Shown here: one piece after another, positions 26,862 through 35,176 of the stretch
Numbering within the stretch: position 1 is the stretch's first letter
How the letters are laid out: every line of letters begins with the position of its first letter
Origin: Rhodanobacter sp. C06
Lineage (GTDB): Bacteria; Pseudomonadota; Gammaproteobacteria; Xanthomonadales; Rhodanobacteraceae
NCBI RefSeq assembly: GCF_002001105.1
Contig: NZ_MUNP01000065.1
Span: forward strand, 1-45,404
Direction: 5' to 3'
DNA: 45,404 nt
Made by a program: the position numbers and the translations under genes
Notes under the pieces: generated by a model
What the model was told of the DNA's origin: nothing
The model's input: the letters and a program-made list of their open reading frames with translations, nothing else
The model's database searches: none

Positions 26862-27211
26862 TGGAAAACCGCGCCGACGAGTGGCTGTTCTCCTACGGCA
26901 CGTTGCAAAGCGAGGCCGTGCAGCTCGCCACCTTCGGCCGCCGCCTGGCCGGCGCGCCGGACGCACTGCCCGGCTACCGTCTCGAACAACTGGCGATCCG
27001 CGACGCGCGGGTCGTCGCCACCAGCGGCGCCACGCACCACCCCATTGCGGTGCGCAGCGAGGACGCGGCGGATCGCGTGCGCGGCATGGTGTTCCGCCTC
27101 ACGCCGCAGGAACTGGCGCAGGCGGACGCCTACGAGGTGGAGGATTACCACCGCCTTGCCGTCGAACTCGCCTCCGGCCTGCGGGCGTGGATGTACGTGC
27201 GCGCGGAATGA
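26861..27211 (+). CDS. Gamma-glutamylcyclotransferase (AIG2)-like protein
   Basis: 116 residues. The start of the fold is LFSYGTLQSEAVQ, with the YGTLQ motif that binds the substrate, and the likely catalytic Glu lies in QADAYEVEDYHR. This family releases 5-oxoproline from gamma-glutamyl compounds or gamma-glutamylamines. The ATG overlaps the stop of the ATP-grasp gene, hinting that one makes and the other trims a related amide-linked molecule. Exact substrate unknown. Confidence 0.83.
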   Translation: MENRADEWLFSYGTLQSEAVQLATFGRRLAGAPDALPGYRLEQLAIRDARVVATSGATHHPIAVRSEDAADRVRGMVFRLTPQELAQADAYEVEDYHRLAVELASGLRAWMYVRAE

Positions 27212-27220
27212 GGGAACGTA

Positions 27221-27252
27221 CATGCGGCACTGGCAATCGCCAGTGCCGCATG
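27221..27252. repeat. 14-bp perfect inverted repeat between convergent genes
   Basis: CATGCGGCACTGGC (27221-27234) and GCCAGTGCCGCATG (27239-27252) pair perfectly around AATC. It sits ten bases after the stop of the cyclotransferase-like gene and ten before the convergent SnoaL-like gene ends. It lacks a clear T-run on either side, so it may be a weak terminator. Confidence 0.6.
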
Positions 27253-27261
27253 CGTTGTGTG

Positions 27262-27741
27262 CTATTGCGGATCCTTCTGCCACATGATCCGCGTGAACCT
27301 CCACTTTCCATCGGGCTGTTTCTTCATGGCGCGAAGAAAGCGCCCGTGCAGTTCCTCGGCCTGCCGCGTACCTGTCGTCCGGAAGCTCACCTCGAACCGA
27401 CCCCATTCCACTGCGGCATCGCCATCGACGGCCACATCCAGGATATGCGGTGTGTAGCTCAGCACTTTCCATCCGCCTTTCGCATATGCCTCCCGCAACG
27501 CCTGCCGACCGACGACAGGGCGATCCCCTTCGCCGAACAGCACGCCATCCTTCGTCCAAAGCGCGGCCAGCGCATCAGGATCCTGACTGAGGGTCGCGGC
27601 GACGTCTCCGCGATGCAGCTTGGCGATGCCGGCCATGTCATTGGCGTCGATGGCTTGTCCCATTGCCCTGCATCCAGATGCGATGCCGGTGAGCGCCATG
27701 CATGTCACCGCCAGAATCAGCGGCAAGCCCTTTGTGCGCAT
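27262..27741 (-). CDS. SnoaL/DUF4440-like (NTF2-fold) exported protein
   Basis: 159 residues from the ATG at 27741, preceded by AGAGGAA; a start eight codons earlier is less likely. A signal peptide with a cysteine after IASG (near residue 24) suggests export, perhaps as a lipoprotein, though the lipobox is imperfect. The rest reads like an NTF2-fold SnoaL/DUF4440 protein: DPDALAALWTKDGVLFGEGDRPVVGRQALREAY, then VDGDAAVEWGRFEVSF and the final KWRFTRIMWQKD. Ligand or activity unknown. Confidence 0.78.
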   Translation of the reverse strand: MRTKGLPLILAVTCMALTGIASGCRAMGQAIDANDMAGIAKLHRGDVAATLSQDPDALAALWTKDGVLFGEGDRPVVGRQALREAYAKGGWKVLSYTPHILDVAVDGDAAVEWGRFEVSFRTTGTRQAEELHGRFLRAMKKQPDGKWRFTRIMWQKDPQ

Positions 27742-27868
27742 ATCGCCATTCCTCTCATGAGCCAACCACGGTATCGATCAGCGTACATATGGGGCACTTC
27801 TTGCACCAGTGAACTTCCCGGGGGATCAGGCACGGCCTCCCGCGCTGACGTCGCCATTGCGCGCGCCC

Positions 27869-27874
27869 TAGAAT
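27869..27874 (+). promoter_or_regulatory. Candidate -10 element of dinB
   Basis: TAGAAT, the same word as before dinG, ends 27 bases upstream of the dinB GTG start. The -35 is not obvious and no LexA palindrome is recognised between 27742 and 27901. Confidence 0.4.
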
Positions 27875-27901
27875 TGCCGCACGTCACCGCTCGCATACCC
27901 T

Positions 27902-28981
27902 GTGCCCACACCCCGCAAGATCATCCACGTCGACATGGACGCGTTCTACGCGTCGGTGGAGCAGCGCGACGATCCTTCGTTGCGCGGCCAGCCGGTGGTG
28001 GTGGCGTGGAAGGGCGCGCGCTCGGTGGTGTGCGCGGCCAGTTACGAGGCGCGCAAGTTCGGCGTGCGCTCGGCGATGCCCGCGATCCGCGCGGAGCGGC
28101 TGTGCCCGCAGGCGATCTTCGTGCCGCCGGACTTCAGCCGCTACAAGGCGGTGTCGCGCCATGTGCGGGAGATCTTCGCGCGGCATACCGCGCTGATCGA
28201 GCCGCTGTCGCTGGACGAGGCCTACCTCGACGTCACCGCGACGGACAACGGCCTGCCCTCGGCCACCGCCACGGCCGAGGCGATTCGCGCCGCCATCCGC
28301 GCGGAAACGCAGCTAACCGCCTCCGCCGGCGTGGCGCCGAACAAGTTCCTCGCCAAGATCGCCTCGGACTTCCGCAAGCCCGACGGTCTGTTCGTGGTGC
28401 GCCCGCGCGAGGTGCTGGACTTCCTCGCGCCATTGCCGATCGGCCGCCTGCCCGGTGTGGGCAAGGTGATGGAAGGCAAGCTCGTCGCGCTGGGCGTGGC
28501 CACCGTGGGCGAGCTGCGTGCGTTCGCGGCGGCGGAACTCGAACAACGCTTCGGACGCTGGGGGCGACGCCTGCACGAACTGTCGCTGGGCATCGACGAC
28601 CACCCGGTGACGCCCGACCGCCCCACCCTGCAGGTATCCGCCGAGGACACCTTCGAGCACGACCTCACGCTGGACGAGCTGGAACCGCACATCCGCCGGC
28701 TCGCCGCCAAGGCGTGGGCCGCTCACCAGCGCGAGGCCGACGAAGGCCGCATCGCGCGCACCGTGGTGCTCAAGCTCAAGACCGCCGACTTCCACACGCT
28801 CACGCGCAGCCTCACGCCCTCGCAGCGCCCCGCCTCCGAACACGAACTGGCCGAGATCGCCTGCGCGTTGCGCGAACGGGTGGAGCGTCCCGCCGACAGC
28901 CGGTACCGCCTCGTCGGCGTGGGTCTTGCCGGCTTCGTCGATGCCGACAACTACGCGACGCAGCGCGACCTGTTCGACTGA
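27902..28981 (+). CDS. dinB: DNA polymerase IV (Y family)
   Basis: 359 residues from GTG at 27902. The catalytic carboxylates are in KIIHVDMDAFYASVE and PLSLDEAYLDVT. SAGVAPNKFLAKIASDFRKPDG and LPGVGKVMEGKL are the palm/thumb and helix-hairpin-helix parts; the little-finger domain follows. The last residues QRDLFD form a likely sliding-clamp binding motif. Length matches E. coli DinB (351). It performs translesion synthesis. A TAGAAT -10 candidate precedes it; the gene is convergent with the ABC exporter permease. Confidence 0.95.
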   Translation: MPTPRKIIHVDMDAFYASVEQRDDPSLRGQPVVVAWKGARSVVCAASYEARKFGVRSAMPAIRAERLCPQAIFVPPDFSRYKAVSRHVREIFARHTALIEPLSLDEAYLDVTATDNGLPSATATAEAIRAAIRAETQLTASAGVAPNKFLAKIASDFRKPDGLFVVRPREVLDFLAPLPIGRLPGVGKVMEGKLVALGVATVGELRAFAAAELEQRFGRWGRRLHELSLGIDDHPVTPDRPTLQVSAEDTFEHDLTLDELEPHIRRLAAKAWAAHQREADEGRIARTVVLKLKTADFHTLTRSLTPSQRPASEHELAEIACALRERVERPADSRYRLVGVGLAGFVDADNYATQRDLFD

Positions 28982-29003
28982 ACCGGTCGCGACCGTCTGC
29001 CGG

Positions 29004-30320
29004 TCAGGCGCGAATCCACCGCCACAGCTCGCCCCACGTCGGCTTCTTGCCGTACATCAGGATGCCGGTGCGGTAGATGCGCGCGGCCAGCCACACGCAG
29101 GCGAGCAGCCCGATCACCATCAGGCCCAGCGACAGCGCGAGCTGCAGCGGCGGCACCGCGGTCATCGACCAGCGCACCGGCATGGTGAAGGGCGAGAAGA
29201 GCGGGATGAAGGACATCGTGGTGCCCAGCGCGCCCGATGGGTTGTTGATCAGCCCGAACATCGACATGAAGCCGACGAGGATGCTCATGGTGACGAACAC
29301 CGCGTATTGCTGGGCGTCCTGGATGGTGTTGCACATCGCGCCGATCGCCGCGTACAGCGAGCCGTAGATCAGGAAGCCCAGCGCGAAGTAGAGCAGGAAC
29401 ACCACCAGCAGCGCCGGCGGGATGCCGGGGATGGCGAACTTGCCCGCGGCGGCGGCGCCCATGCCGAACGCGCCGGCCAGGTGCGGACCCTGGCTGCCGA
29501 GCACGAAGGCCGTGCCCACCCAGATCGCCATCTGGGTCAGCCCGGCCAGGCCCACGCCCAGCACCTTGCCCATCAGCATCTGGAACGGGGTCAGCGAGGA
29601 GGTGAGCACCTCCATGATGCGCGAGTTCTTTTCCTCGATCACCGAGGTGAGGGTGCGGCTGCCGTAGGAGATGATGGCGATGTAGAGGAGGAAGCCCATC
29701 GCGTAGGCCAGGGCGAACGAGGCGTCGCCGCTCTGCCCGGTGAGCTTGCCGTCGGTGATTTTGGCAGTGTCCATGTCGGCCGGCGCCATCGCCTTGGTCA
29801 CCAGCGCCGGGTCGACGCCGGCATGCGCCAGCCGCACGCCGGCGAGCGCCTTGGAGATGTCGCGCTGCAGCCGGCTCATGCCTTCGGGCGAGCTGACGTT
29901 GTCGCCGTAGTAGTGCAGCTTGCCGCTGGCGAGGGTCTCGGCGTCGAGCACCAGCACGCCGTCCCAGCCGTCGTGCGCCTTGTCGCTGGCGAAGCCGGCC
30001 TTGGCGATCAGGCCGTCGCGCACCGGCGCGAGGTTCGCGGCATCGGCGGGAAACAGCGTGGCCACGTAGCGCGGCGTGGCCGTCTTGCCGTCGCCGATGG
30101 TGGCGGCCTTGAGCGCGGCCGTCACCGGCTCGCCCAGCCCGCTGCCGGAGGCGTCCACCACCGCCACGCGGCTGGTGTGGTCGCCGCCGCTCATCAGCAG
30201 CGCCGGGAGCACCGCCATCGCCAGCATGAACACCGGCAGCAGGATGGTGGAGATCAGGAAGGCCTTGGTGCGCACGCGCTCCACGTACTCGCGGCGGATC
30301 ACGGCAAACGTCTTGTTCAT
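29004..30320 (-). CDS. ABC-2 type exporter permease (NatB/YhaP-like)
   Basis: 438 residues. An N-terminal helix (AFLISTILLPVFMLAMAVLPALL) is followed by a long external domain (about 45-210) and five or six C-terminal membrane segments, including EEKNSRIMEVLTSSLTPFQMLMGKVLGVG, the typical motif of this family. Its start overlaps the stop of the ATPase gene (ATGA), so the two are translationally coupled. NatB homologues export sodium or other small compounds; the substrate here is unknown. Confidence 0.9.
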   Translation of the reverse strand: MNKTFAVIRREYVERVRTKAFLISTILLPVFMLAMAVLPALLMSGGDHTSRVAVVDASGSGLGEPVTAALKAATIGDGKTATPRYVATLFPADAANLAPVRDGLIAKAGFASDKAHDGWDGVLVLDAETLASGKLHYYGDNVSSPEGMSRLQRDISKALAGVRLAHAGVDPALVTKAMAPADMDTAKITDGKLTGQSGDASFALAYAMGFLLYIAIISYGSRTLTSVIEEKNSRIMEVLTSSLTPFQMLMGKVLGVGLAGLTQMAIWVGTAFVLGSQGPHLAGAFGMGAAAAGKFAIPGIPPALLVVFLLYFALGFLIYGSLYAAIGAMCNTIQDAQQYAVFVTMSILVGFMSMFGLINNPSGALGTTMSFIPLFSPFTMPVRWSMTAVPPLQLALSLGLMVIGLLACVWLAARIYRTGILMYGKKPTWGELWRWIRA

Positions 30321-31282
30321 GCGGTGGCTCCGGCGACGGCGGCGGGCAAGGGAATGGCGTCGGGGTCGACACCGACCTTGGCGACGAAGATGGCGTGCAG
30401 CGAGGGCTCCACCACCTCGAAGCGGCGCAGGCCCACGCCGGCACCGACCAGCGCGGCCAGCAGCTGCTCGGGGTTGGCGCCCTCGGCCATCTTCAACTCT
30501 GCACTGGCACCGTAGTCGTCCACCCGCGCGACCAGGCGGGGATCGGCCAGCACGGCACTCGCGCGCTCGCGGTCGTGGCTGAAGCCCAGCGCCACGTGGC
30601 GGCCACCGAAGTCGGCCTTCACCTGCGCCACCGTGCCGTTCGCCACCAGCTTGCCGCGCGCGATGATCGCCACGTGGTCGCACATGCGCTCGGCCTGCTC
30701 CATCGCATGCGTGGAGAACAGCACGGTGCGGCCGCTGGCGGCGAGCTCCACCACGATGTCCTTCATGACCTGCGCGTTGATCGGGTCGAGGCCGGAGAAC
30801 GGCTCGTCCAGGATCATCAGCTCCGGCTCGTGCAGCAGGGCGCCGGCGAACTGCACCTTCTGCTGCATGCCCTTGGAGAGGTCCTCCACCTTCTTCTGCG
30901 CCCAACCGGCGATTTCCAGGCGCTCCAGCCACGCCTGCGCGCGCTGCCGCGCGTCGTTGCGCGCGACGCCCTTCACCTCGCCCAGGAAGATCAGGTGATC
31001 GAGCACCTTCATCTTCTTGTACAGGCCACGCTCCTCGGGCAGGTAGCCGATGCGCGCCGACAGGTCGCGGCTGTTCGCGCTGGCACCGAACAGCGCGATG
31101 CGCCCCTCGTCGGGTTCGAGGATGCTCATGATGAGACGGATCGTGGTGGACTTGCCGGCGCCGTTGGGGCCGAGCAGGCCGTAGATGCCGCCGGACGGCA
31201 CCTGCAACGACAAGCCGCTCACCGCGACATGGCCGGCGAACCGCTTGGTCACCGATTCGACGCTTACGCTGGGCGTGGACAC
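30317..31282 (-). CDS. ABC transporter ATPase (NatA-like)
   Basis: 321 residues from GTG at 31282, which has AAGGGGAA six bases upstream; a frame extension to 31372 is unlikely. Walker A GPNGAGKSTTIRL, signature LSKGMQQKVQ, Walker B LMILDEPFSGLDP and the H-loop FSTHAMEQAE are all present. The C-terminal region beyond 220 is typical of ABC-2 exporter ATPases. It forms an exporter with the overlapping permease gene. The TRIC-like gene is on the same strand, about 100 bases upstream. Confidence 0.92.
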   Translation of the reverse strand: MSTPSVSVESVTKRFAGHVAVSGLSLQVPSGGIYGLLGPNGAGKSTTIRLIMSILEPDEGRIALFGASANSRDLSARIGYLPEERGLYKKMKVLDHLIFLGEVKGVARNDARQRAQAWLERLEIAGWAQKKVEDLSKGMQQKVQFAGALLHEPELMILDEPFSGLDPINAQVMKDIVVELAASGRTVLFSTHAMEQAERMCDHVAIIARGKLVANGTVAQVKADFGGRHVALGFSHDRERASAVLADPRLVARVDDYGASAELKMAEGANPEQLLAALVGAGVGLRRFEVVEPSLHAIFVAKVGVDPDAIPLPAAVAGATA

Positions 31283-31381
31283 GTGCGATTCCCCTTCGCT
31301 GCCTGGGCCTCCCCGGCCCGAAGCGCCGCAACATAGCATGCGGATGCCGAGGGCGAGCCTGCCCTTGGTCACTCGCGCCGT

Positions 31382-32005
31382 TCAGTCGTGCTTGCCCCCG
31401 AAGCGCGGCAGGTTCCAGCCGTAGCGCAGCGAGACGAAGCGCAGCGCGAAGCACAGCGCGATCGGTAGCCAGGTCGCCCACAGCGCGGGCCAGCCGAGCC
31501 GCTCGCCGATCACCGCGAGCGCGGCGCCGACGCCGGCGGCGGAGGCATAGATTTCCTTCTGCAACACGATGGGCACGCGCGCCAGCAGCACGTCGCGCGC
31601 AAGGCCGCCGCCGACCGCGGTAACCATACCGAGCAGGATCGCCACTTCGGCGTTGTGCGTGTAGAGCAGCGCCTTGTGCGCGCCGTACACCGCGAACAGG
31701 CCCAGGCCCATCGCGTCGAACAGGCGCACCGGGTAGGTCAGCCGCTCCACCTCGCGATAGGCCACGATGGTGGCGAGCGCGGCGATCACCGCGGTGAACA
31801 GGTAGCGCCAGTCCGACAGGCCCGCGGGCGGGATCGCGCCGATGCACACGTCGCGTGCGATGCCGCCGCCGCAGGCGGTGACGAAGGCGATCACCAGGAT
31901 GCCGAACAGGTCGAGGTTGCGGCGCCGCGCCGCGATGGCTCCGCTGATCGCGAACGCGAAGGTGCCGGCCAGATCGACGAGGTTGAACAGCAGTTGCTCG
32001 TTCAT
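31382..32005 (-). CDS. TRIC/YicG-type cation channel family protein
   Basis: 207 residues with about seven membrane segments and an internal duplication: each half contains GGG-(I/L)-ARDV (ACGGGIARDVCIGAIPP, then VGGGLARDVLLARVP). This is the UPF0126/TRIC family, which in other bacteria forms trimeric potassium-permeable channels or may transport glycine. It begins MNEQLLFNLVDLAGTFAFAISGAIAARR. Function in this species is inferred from the family. Confidence 0.88.
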   Translation of the reverse strand: MNEQLLFNLVDLAGTFAFAISGAIAARRRNLDLFGILVIAFVTACGGGIARDVCIGAIPPAGLSDWRYLFTAVIAALATIVAYREVERLTYPVRLFDAMGLGLFAVYGAHKALLYTHNAEVAILLGMVTAVGGGLARDVLLARVPIVLQKEIYASAAGVGAALAVIGERLGWPALWATWLPIALCFALRFVSLRYGWNLPRFGGKHD

Positions 32006-32116
32006 GCAGCCGGCTCGGCGGGCATGCCGACGGTGCGGCGATGCCCGCCATTGAACCAGTTTTCCGGCTGGCTCGAAGTTCCGGCCGCCGCGCGCCGCAG
32101 ACTTCGGGCCCGGCGC

Positions 32117-32443
32117 TCAGCCCAGCCGGCGCGAGATCGCGAAGAACACCAGGTTGCCGAGGCCGGTGGCGCCCGCCAGCACGGCGACCATGCCGGGGGT
32201 GACCTCCTGCCAGCCGAACCACTGGATCAGGCCGAAGCCCAGCGCCACCGACAGCAGCACGATGCCCCAGCGCAGCGAGGAATGGCGGCGGCGCAACTCC
32301 TCGTCGCGCAGCACCGAGGTGACCAGTTCGGCCGAGCCGCCGGCTTCCAGCATGCGCCGGCGCGCCATCGCGTCCACGCAGACCTTGATGGCGTAGGTAA
32401 TGCAGACAAACAGTGCGACTGGGACCACTATGCCGGGATTCAT
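32117..32443 (-). CDS. Small membrane protein next to an ECF sigma factor
   Basis: 108 residues from the ATG at 32443, with GGAGGTG as ribosome site. An N-terminal membrane helix (about 5-22), a soluble stretch of basic and acidic residues with ELRRRHSSLRWG, and two C-terminal helices. It resembles the DUF6249-like proteins seen next to sigma factors in Xanthomonadaceae, but this name is tentative. It is divergent from the sigma factor gene across a palindrome. Confidence 0.7.
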   Translation of the reverse strand: MNPGIVVPVALFVCITYAIKVCVDAMARRRMLEAGGSAELVTSVLRDEELRRRHSSLRWGIVLLSVALGFGLIQWFGWQEVTPGMVAVLAGATGLGNLVFFAISRRLG

Positions 32444-32505
32444 GAGCACCTCCGTGACGGGTTGGAAATGACGGGTTTCGGGAACATGGATACCGCCCAC
32501 CGGTC

Positions 32506-32535
32506 AACGGTTGCAGTCGAAGCGTTGCAACCGTT
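32506..32535. promoter_or_regulatory. 10-bp inverted repeat upstream of the sigma factor gene
   Basis: AACGGTTGCA (32506-32515) and TGCAACCGTT (32526-32535) are perfect reverse complements with a 10-base spacer, centred about 40 bases before the sigma ATG. A GGAAC at 32481-32485 lies upstream, which resembles the -35 word of ECF promoters and could indicate self-regulation. The palindrome may be the operator of a dimeric regulator. Confidence 0.5.
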
Positions 32536-32561
32536 TCGCGCCTGCCTGTATCCCATGTGCC

Positions 32562-33137
32562 ATGGATGACGCTCACCCCTCCGACCGCGCCCTGGTCGAC
32601 ACCGTGCTGGCCAACCGGCCAGGCGCGTTCGAACGTCTCGTGCGCGAGCACCAAGGGCTGTGCTGGCACATCATCCAGCGCATGGTGCGCAACCCGGAGG
32701 ACACCCGCGAGCTGTGCCAGGACACCTTCCTGCGCGTGCACCAGTGCCTGCACCAGTACCGCGGCGAGAGCGCGCTGAAATCCTGGATCGGCCGCGTGGC
32801 CTACACCATCGCCCTGCGCCACCTGCAGCACAAGCGCATCCCGCTGGCCGACGCGCACGACGACGACGGCGCGCCGCTGGTCGAAACCGTGGCCGACGAC
32901 TTCGACCTGGAAGCCGCCTGGGCCGATGCGGAAACCGCGCAGCAGCTCCACCGCGCGATCGAGGCGCTGCCGCCGCTGCAGCGCACCGTGCTGACCCTGT
33001 ACTACCTCGAGGAAAACACCATTCCCGAGATCGCCCACATCACCGGGCTGGCCAGCGGTACCATCAAGAGCCACTTGTTCCGGTCGCGCCTGCGCCTGCG
33101 CGAGGCGCTGGAAACCCGGACGGGAGTTGCCGCATGA
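32562..33137 (+). CDS. ECF-type RNA polymerase sigma factor
   Basis: 191 residues from ATG at 32562. Region 2 reads AFERLVREHQGLCWHIIQRMVRNPEDTRELCQDTFLRVHQCLHQYRGESALKSWIGRVAYTIA and region 4 reads LPPLQRTVLTLYYLEENTIPEIAHITGLASGTIKSHLFRSRLRLREAL. No region 3 is present. A GGAAC at 32481 with a poor -10 may be its own ECF promoter. The stop overlaps the start of the next gene (ATGA), so they are coupled as sigma and candidate anti-sigma. Confidence 0.9.
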   Translation: MDDAHPSDRALVDTVLANRPGAFERLVREHQGLCWHIIQRMVRNPEDTRELCQDTFLRVHQCLHQYRGESALKSWIGRVAYTIALRHLQHKRIPLADAHDDDGAPLVETVADDFDLEAAWADAETAQQLHRAIEALPPLQRTVLTLYYLEENTIPEIAHITGLASGTIKSHLFRSRLRLREALETRTGVAA

Positions 33138-33601
33138 ACCACGATCTTCCTCCTTTCGACGACCCTGCCCGCGAGCACGAATGGCAGGCGCAGGAACGTG
33201 CGCTCGACGCCGAGCGCCACGGCCTCGACCCCGCCGCCGACGACGCCCGCGTGCGTCGCTACCGCCTGCTGGCACGCGCGCTGCGCGAACCCATGCCCGT
33301 GGCGTTGCCGGCGGATTTCGCACGGCGGATGGCCGCGCAAGTCGCCGCCGCGCCGTCCCGACGGCAGGCCGCCGGCACGCGCTTCGAATCCACGCTGGCG
33401 AGCACGCTCGTCGTCATGCTGGTGGTCGCCGGCGGCGTGGTGCTCGCGTACTACGGCAACACCTGGCTGCCCGCCTTTCGCGACCTGCTGCCGTCCCTCG
33501 GCACGCCGGCCACGGGCTGGCTGCTGGCGCTCGGCGGTTGCATCGGCGCGTCCTGGCTGCTCGGGCTGTGGCAGCGGCACACGCACGGCCCGGCTGCCTG
33601 A
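33134..33601 (+). CDS. Candidate membrane anti-sigma factor
   Basis: 155 residues. An acidic/basic N-terminal cytosolic part of about 80 residues precedes two membrane segments (about 82-102 with LVVMLVVAGGVVLAYYG and about 125-148 with WLLALGGCIGASWLLGLW). There is no zinc-binding HxxxCxxC motif of the ZAS anti-sigma class. The role is inferred from the one-base-step overlap with the ECF sigma gene and the membrane topology. No family name is recognised from the sequence itself. Confidence 0.68.
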   Translation: MNHDLPPFDDPAREHEWQAQERALDAERHGLDPAADDARVRRYRLLARALREPMPVALPADFARRMAAQVAAAPSRRQAAGTRFESTLASTLVVMLVVAGGVVLAYYGNTWLPAFRDLLPSLGTPATGWLLALGGCIGASWLLGLWQRHTHGPAA

Positions 33602-33639
33602 GCCTCCGTCGAGATACCCGCACGATACGGAACCGGACG

Positions 33640-33651
33640 ATCCGCTACGCT
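33640..33651 (+). promoter_or_regulatory. Shared upstream motif ATCCGCTACGCT, copy 1
   Basis: ATCCGCTACGCT ends 35 bases before the ATG of the first paralogue. The same word occurs 33 bases before the second and, with one change, 29 bases before the third. TACGCT could act as a -10 element. The repeat indicates that the genes were duplicated with their promoters. Confidence 0.55.
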
Positions 33652-33686
33652 TCGCCGCTTTCCCCGCCTGCGTCGGAGACCCCCCC

Positions 33687-34370
33687 ATGCACCTCGAACC
33701 GCCGAACACCCGACTGGCGTCCCTTCGGGATTTCGCCAAGCACTACCTGATGATCGTGCTCAGCATCCTCACCGCGCTGGGGCTGGAGGCGTGGATCGAG
33801 CATGCGCACCATGTCCATGCCGCCGAGGCGGCCAGCCTGCACATCCGCACCGAACTGCAGGCGAACCTGGCCGACGTGCGCACCTCGATCAAGACCAATC
33901 AAGGCCTGGTCACCCCTTTGCGGAAGCTCGACGACGCCGTCGCCAGGGACATTCGCGACGGCGTGCCCGCCGGGACGATCAACCAGTACATCCAGGCGCA
34001 CAAGGAGGACTTCCGGCTCAGCATCAACTGGCCGACGTTCGCCTCGCAATCGTGGGACGTCGCCGTGGCCAACCAGTCGGCCAGCTGGATGGATGACGCC
34101 GTGTTGCGCCGTTATTCCGTGGCCTACGCCGACCTGCGCGAAACCTCGGACTGGATCAGCCACGACGGCACCTTGCTGATCGACGCGCCAGCCGTGGAGC
34201 GGCTGCGCACGCGCATCGCCCTCGGCGCCACCGTCGACCCGCTCGACTTCGTCAATGCCGCGCGGCAGATGATCAACACCTCCGCGGAAACCCAGTCCCA
34301 CCTGCAACAACTGGAAAGCCACCTCGTCACCGCGCTCGGCAAGGACGCGGAAAGCGGGACGCACGGCTGA
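33687..34370 (+). CDS. Single-TM paralogue 1 of an unnamed family
   Basis: 227 residues. The N-terminus MHLEPPNTRLASLRDFAKHY is followed by a membrane helix (about 19-36, LMIVLSILTALGLEAWIE), then a mostly helical domain with ELQANLADVR and the conserved core SWDVAVANQSASWMDDAVLRRYSVAYADL. The layout (short cytosolic start, one helix, extracytoplasmic helical part, W...Y motif) resembles DUF6090-type proteins from other phyla, but the sequences differ and I give no name. Two relatives lie at 34466 and 36172. GGAG precedes the ATG. It follows the sigma/anti-sigma pair by about 85 bases. Confidence 0.75.
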   Translation: MHLEPPNTRLASLRDFAKHYLMIVLSILTALGLEAWIEHAHHVHAAEAASLHIRTELQANLADVRTSIKTNQGLVTPLRKLDDAVARDIRDGVPAGTINQYIQAHKEDFRLSINWPTFASQSWDVAVANQSASWMDDAVLRRYSVAYADLRETSDWISHDGTLLIDAPAVERLRTRIALGATVDPLDFVNAARQMINTSAETQSHLQQLESHLVTALGKDAESGTHG

Positions 34371-34420
34371 GCGTGCCGCGGCCCCCTCATCGCGTCGCGC
34401 ACGACGCCCCCGGCGAGGCA

Positions 34421-34432
34421 ATCCGCTACGCT
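34421..34432 (+). promoter_or_regulatory. Shared upstream motif ATCCGCTACGCT, copy 2
   Basis: Identical to the word at 33640-33651, here 33 bases before the ATG of the second paralogue. GCGTCGGAG follows in both, giving the same ribosome-site surroundings. Confidence 0.55.
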
Positions 34433-34465
34433 TCGCAGCCGATCCAACTTGCGTCGGAGCTCCCC

Positions 34466-35161
34466 ATGCACATTGAACCGCCGAACACCCGGCTGGCGAC
34501 CTACAAGGATTTCGCCAAGCACTACCTGATGATCGTGCTCAGCATCCTCACCGCGCTGGGGCTGGAGGCGTGGATCGAGCACACCCAGCACGCGCATGCC
34601 GCGGCCACAGCCACCGCGCAGATCGAGGCGGAGCTCCGCAGCAACCTGGCCGATGTCGCCGACGACGCCCGACGCGACGCCAGGCAGTTGCAAAAGCTGG
34701 ACACGATCCGCGACGCGGTGATCCGGGACCTCAAGTCGCACGCGTCCGATGACGCGGTGCGCCAGCACATCCTCGCGCTGACCAAGGTCGACTTCGACCT
34801 GCACATGCAGTTTCCCACCCTGCGCCACGAGGCCTGGGACGTGGCGGTGGCGAACCAGTCCGCCAGCTGGATCGAGCGCGCCCGCATGCAGCGCTACTCG
34901 GCGGCCTACGCCAACGAGCGCGACAGCGTCGACATGATGCGCGAGGACACCGCGATCCTGATGAACGGCACGGGCATGGTGGACACCATCGCCGACCTGG
35001 CCACCGACGAGGTGCAGCCGCGCCAGTTCCTGCACGTGATCAGCCAGATGCGCGCGATGCTGGACCAGACCACGCAGAACCTGCGGGCGCTCGAGAAGCA
35101 GCTCGGCGCCGCATTGCCACTCGCATCGCCGGACAAGACCAGAGCCGCCACCCACGCCTGA
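34466..35161 (+). CDS. Single-TM paralogue 2 of an unnamed family
   Basis: 231 residues. The first forty residues (MHIEPPNTRLATYKDFAKHY and the following helix to GLEAWIEHT) are nearly the same as in paralogue 1. The middle shares EAELRSNLADV and HEAWDVAVANQSASWIERARMQRYSAAYANERD. The C-terminal third is divergent, with ISQMRAMLDQTTQNLRALEKQL likely coiled coil. Function unknown. It has its own copy of the upstream motif and ribosome site. It is convergent with the DapB-like gene. Confidence 0.75.
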   Translation: MHIEPPNTRLATYKDFAKHYLMIVLSILTALGLEAWIEHTQHAHAAATATAQIEAELRSNLADVADDARRDARQLQKLDTIRDAVIRDLKSHASDDAVRQHILALTKVDFDLHMQFPTLRHEAWDVAVANQSASWIERARMQRYSAAYANERDSVDMMREDTAILMNGTGMVDTIADLATDEVQPRQFLHVISQMRAMLDQTTQNLRALEKQLGAALPLASPDKTRAATHA

Positions 35162-35176
35162 TCGAGGTCGGCCGGA

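Noticed and set aside
32981-33601. Longer plus-strand frame reading into the anti-sigma candidate from 32660
   Set aside because: The upstream part overlaps the sigma factor in another frame; the ATG at 33134 with ATGA coupling is the natural start.
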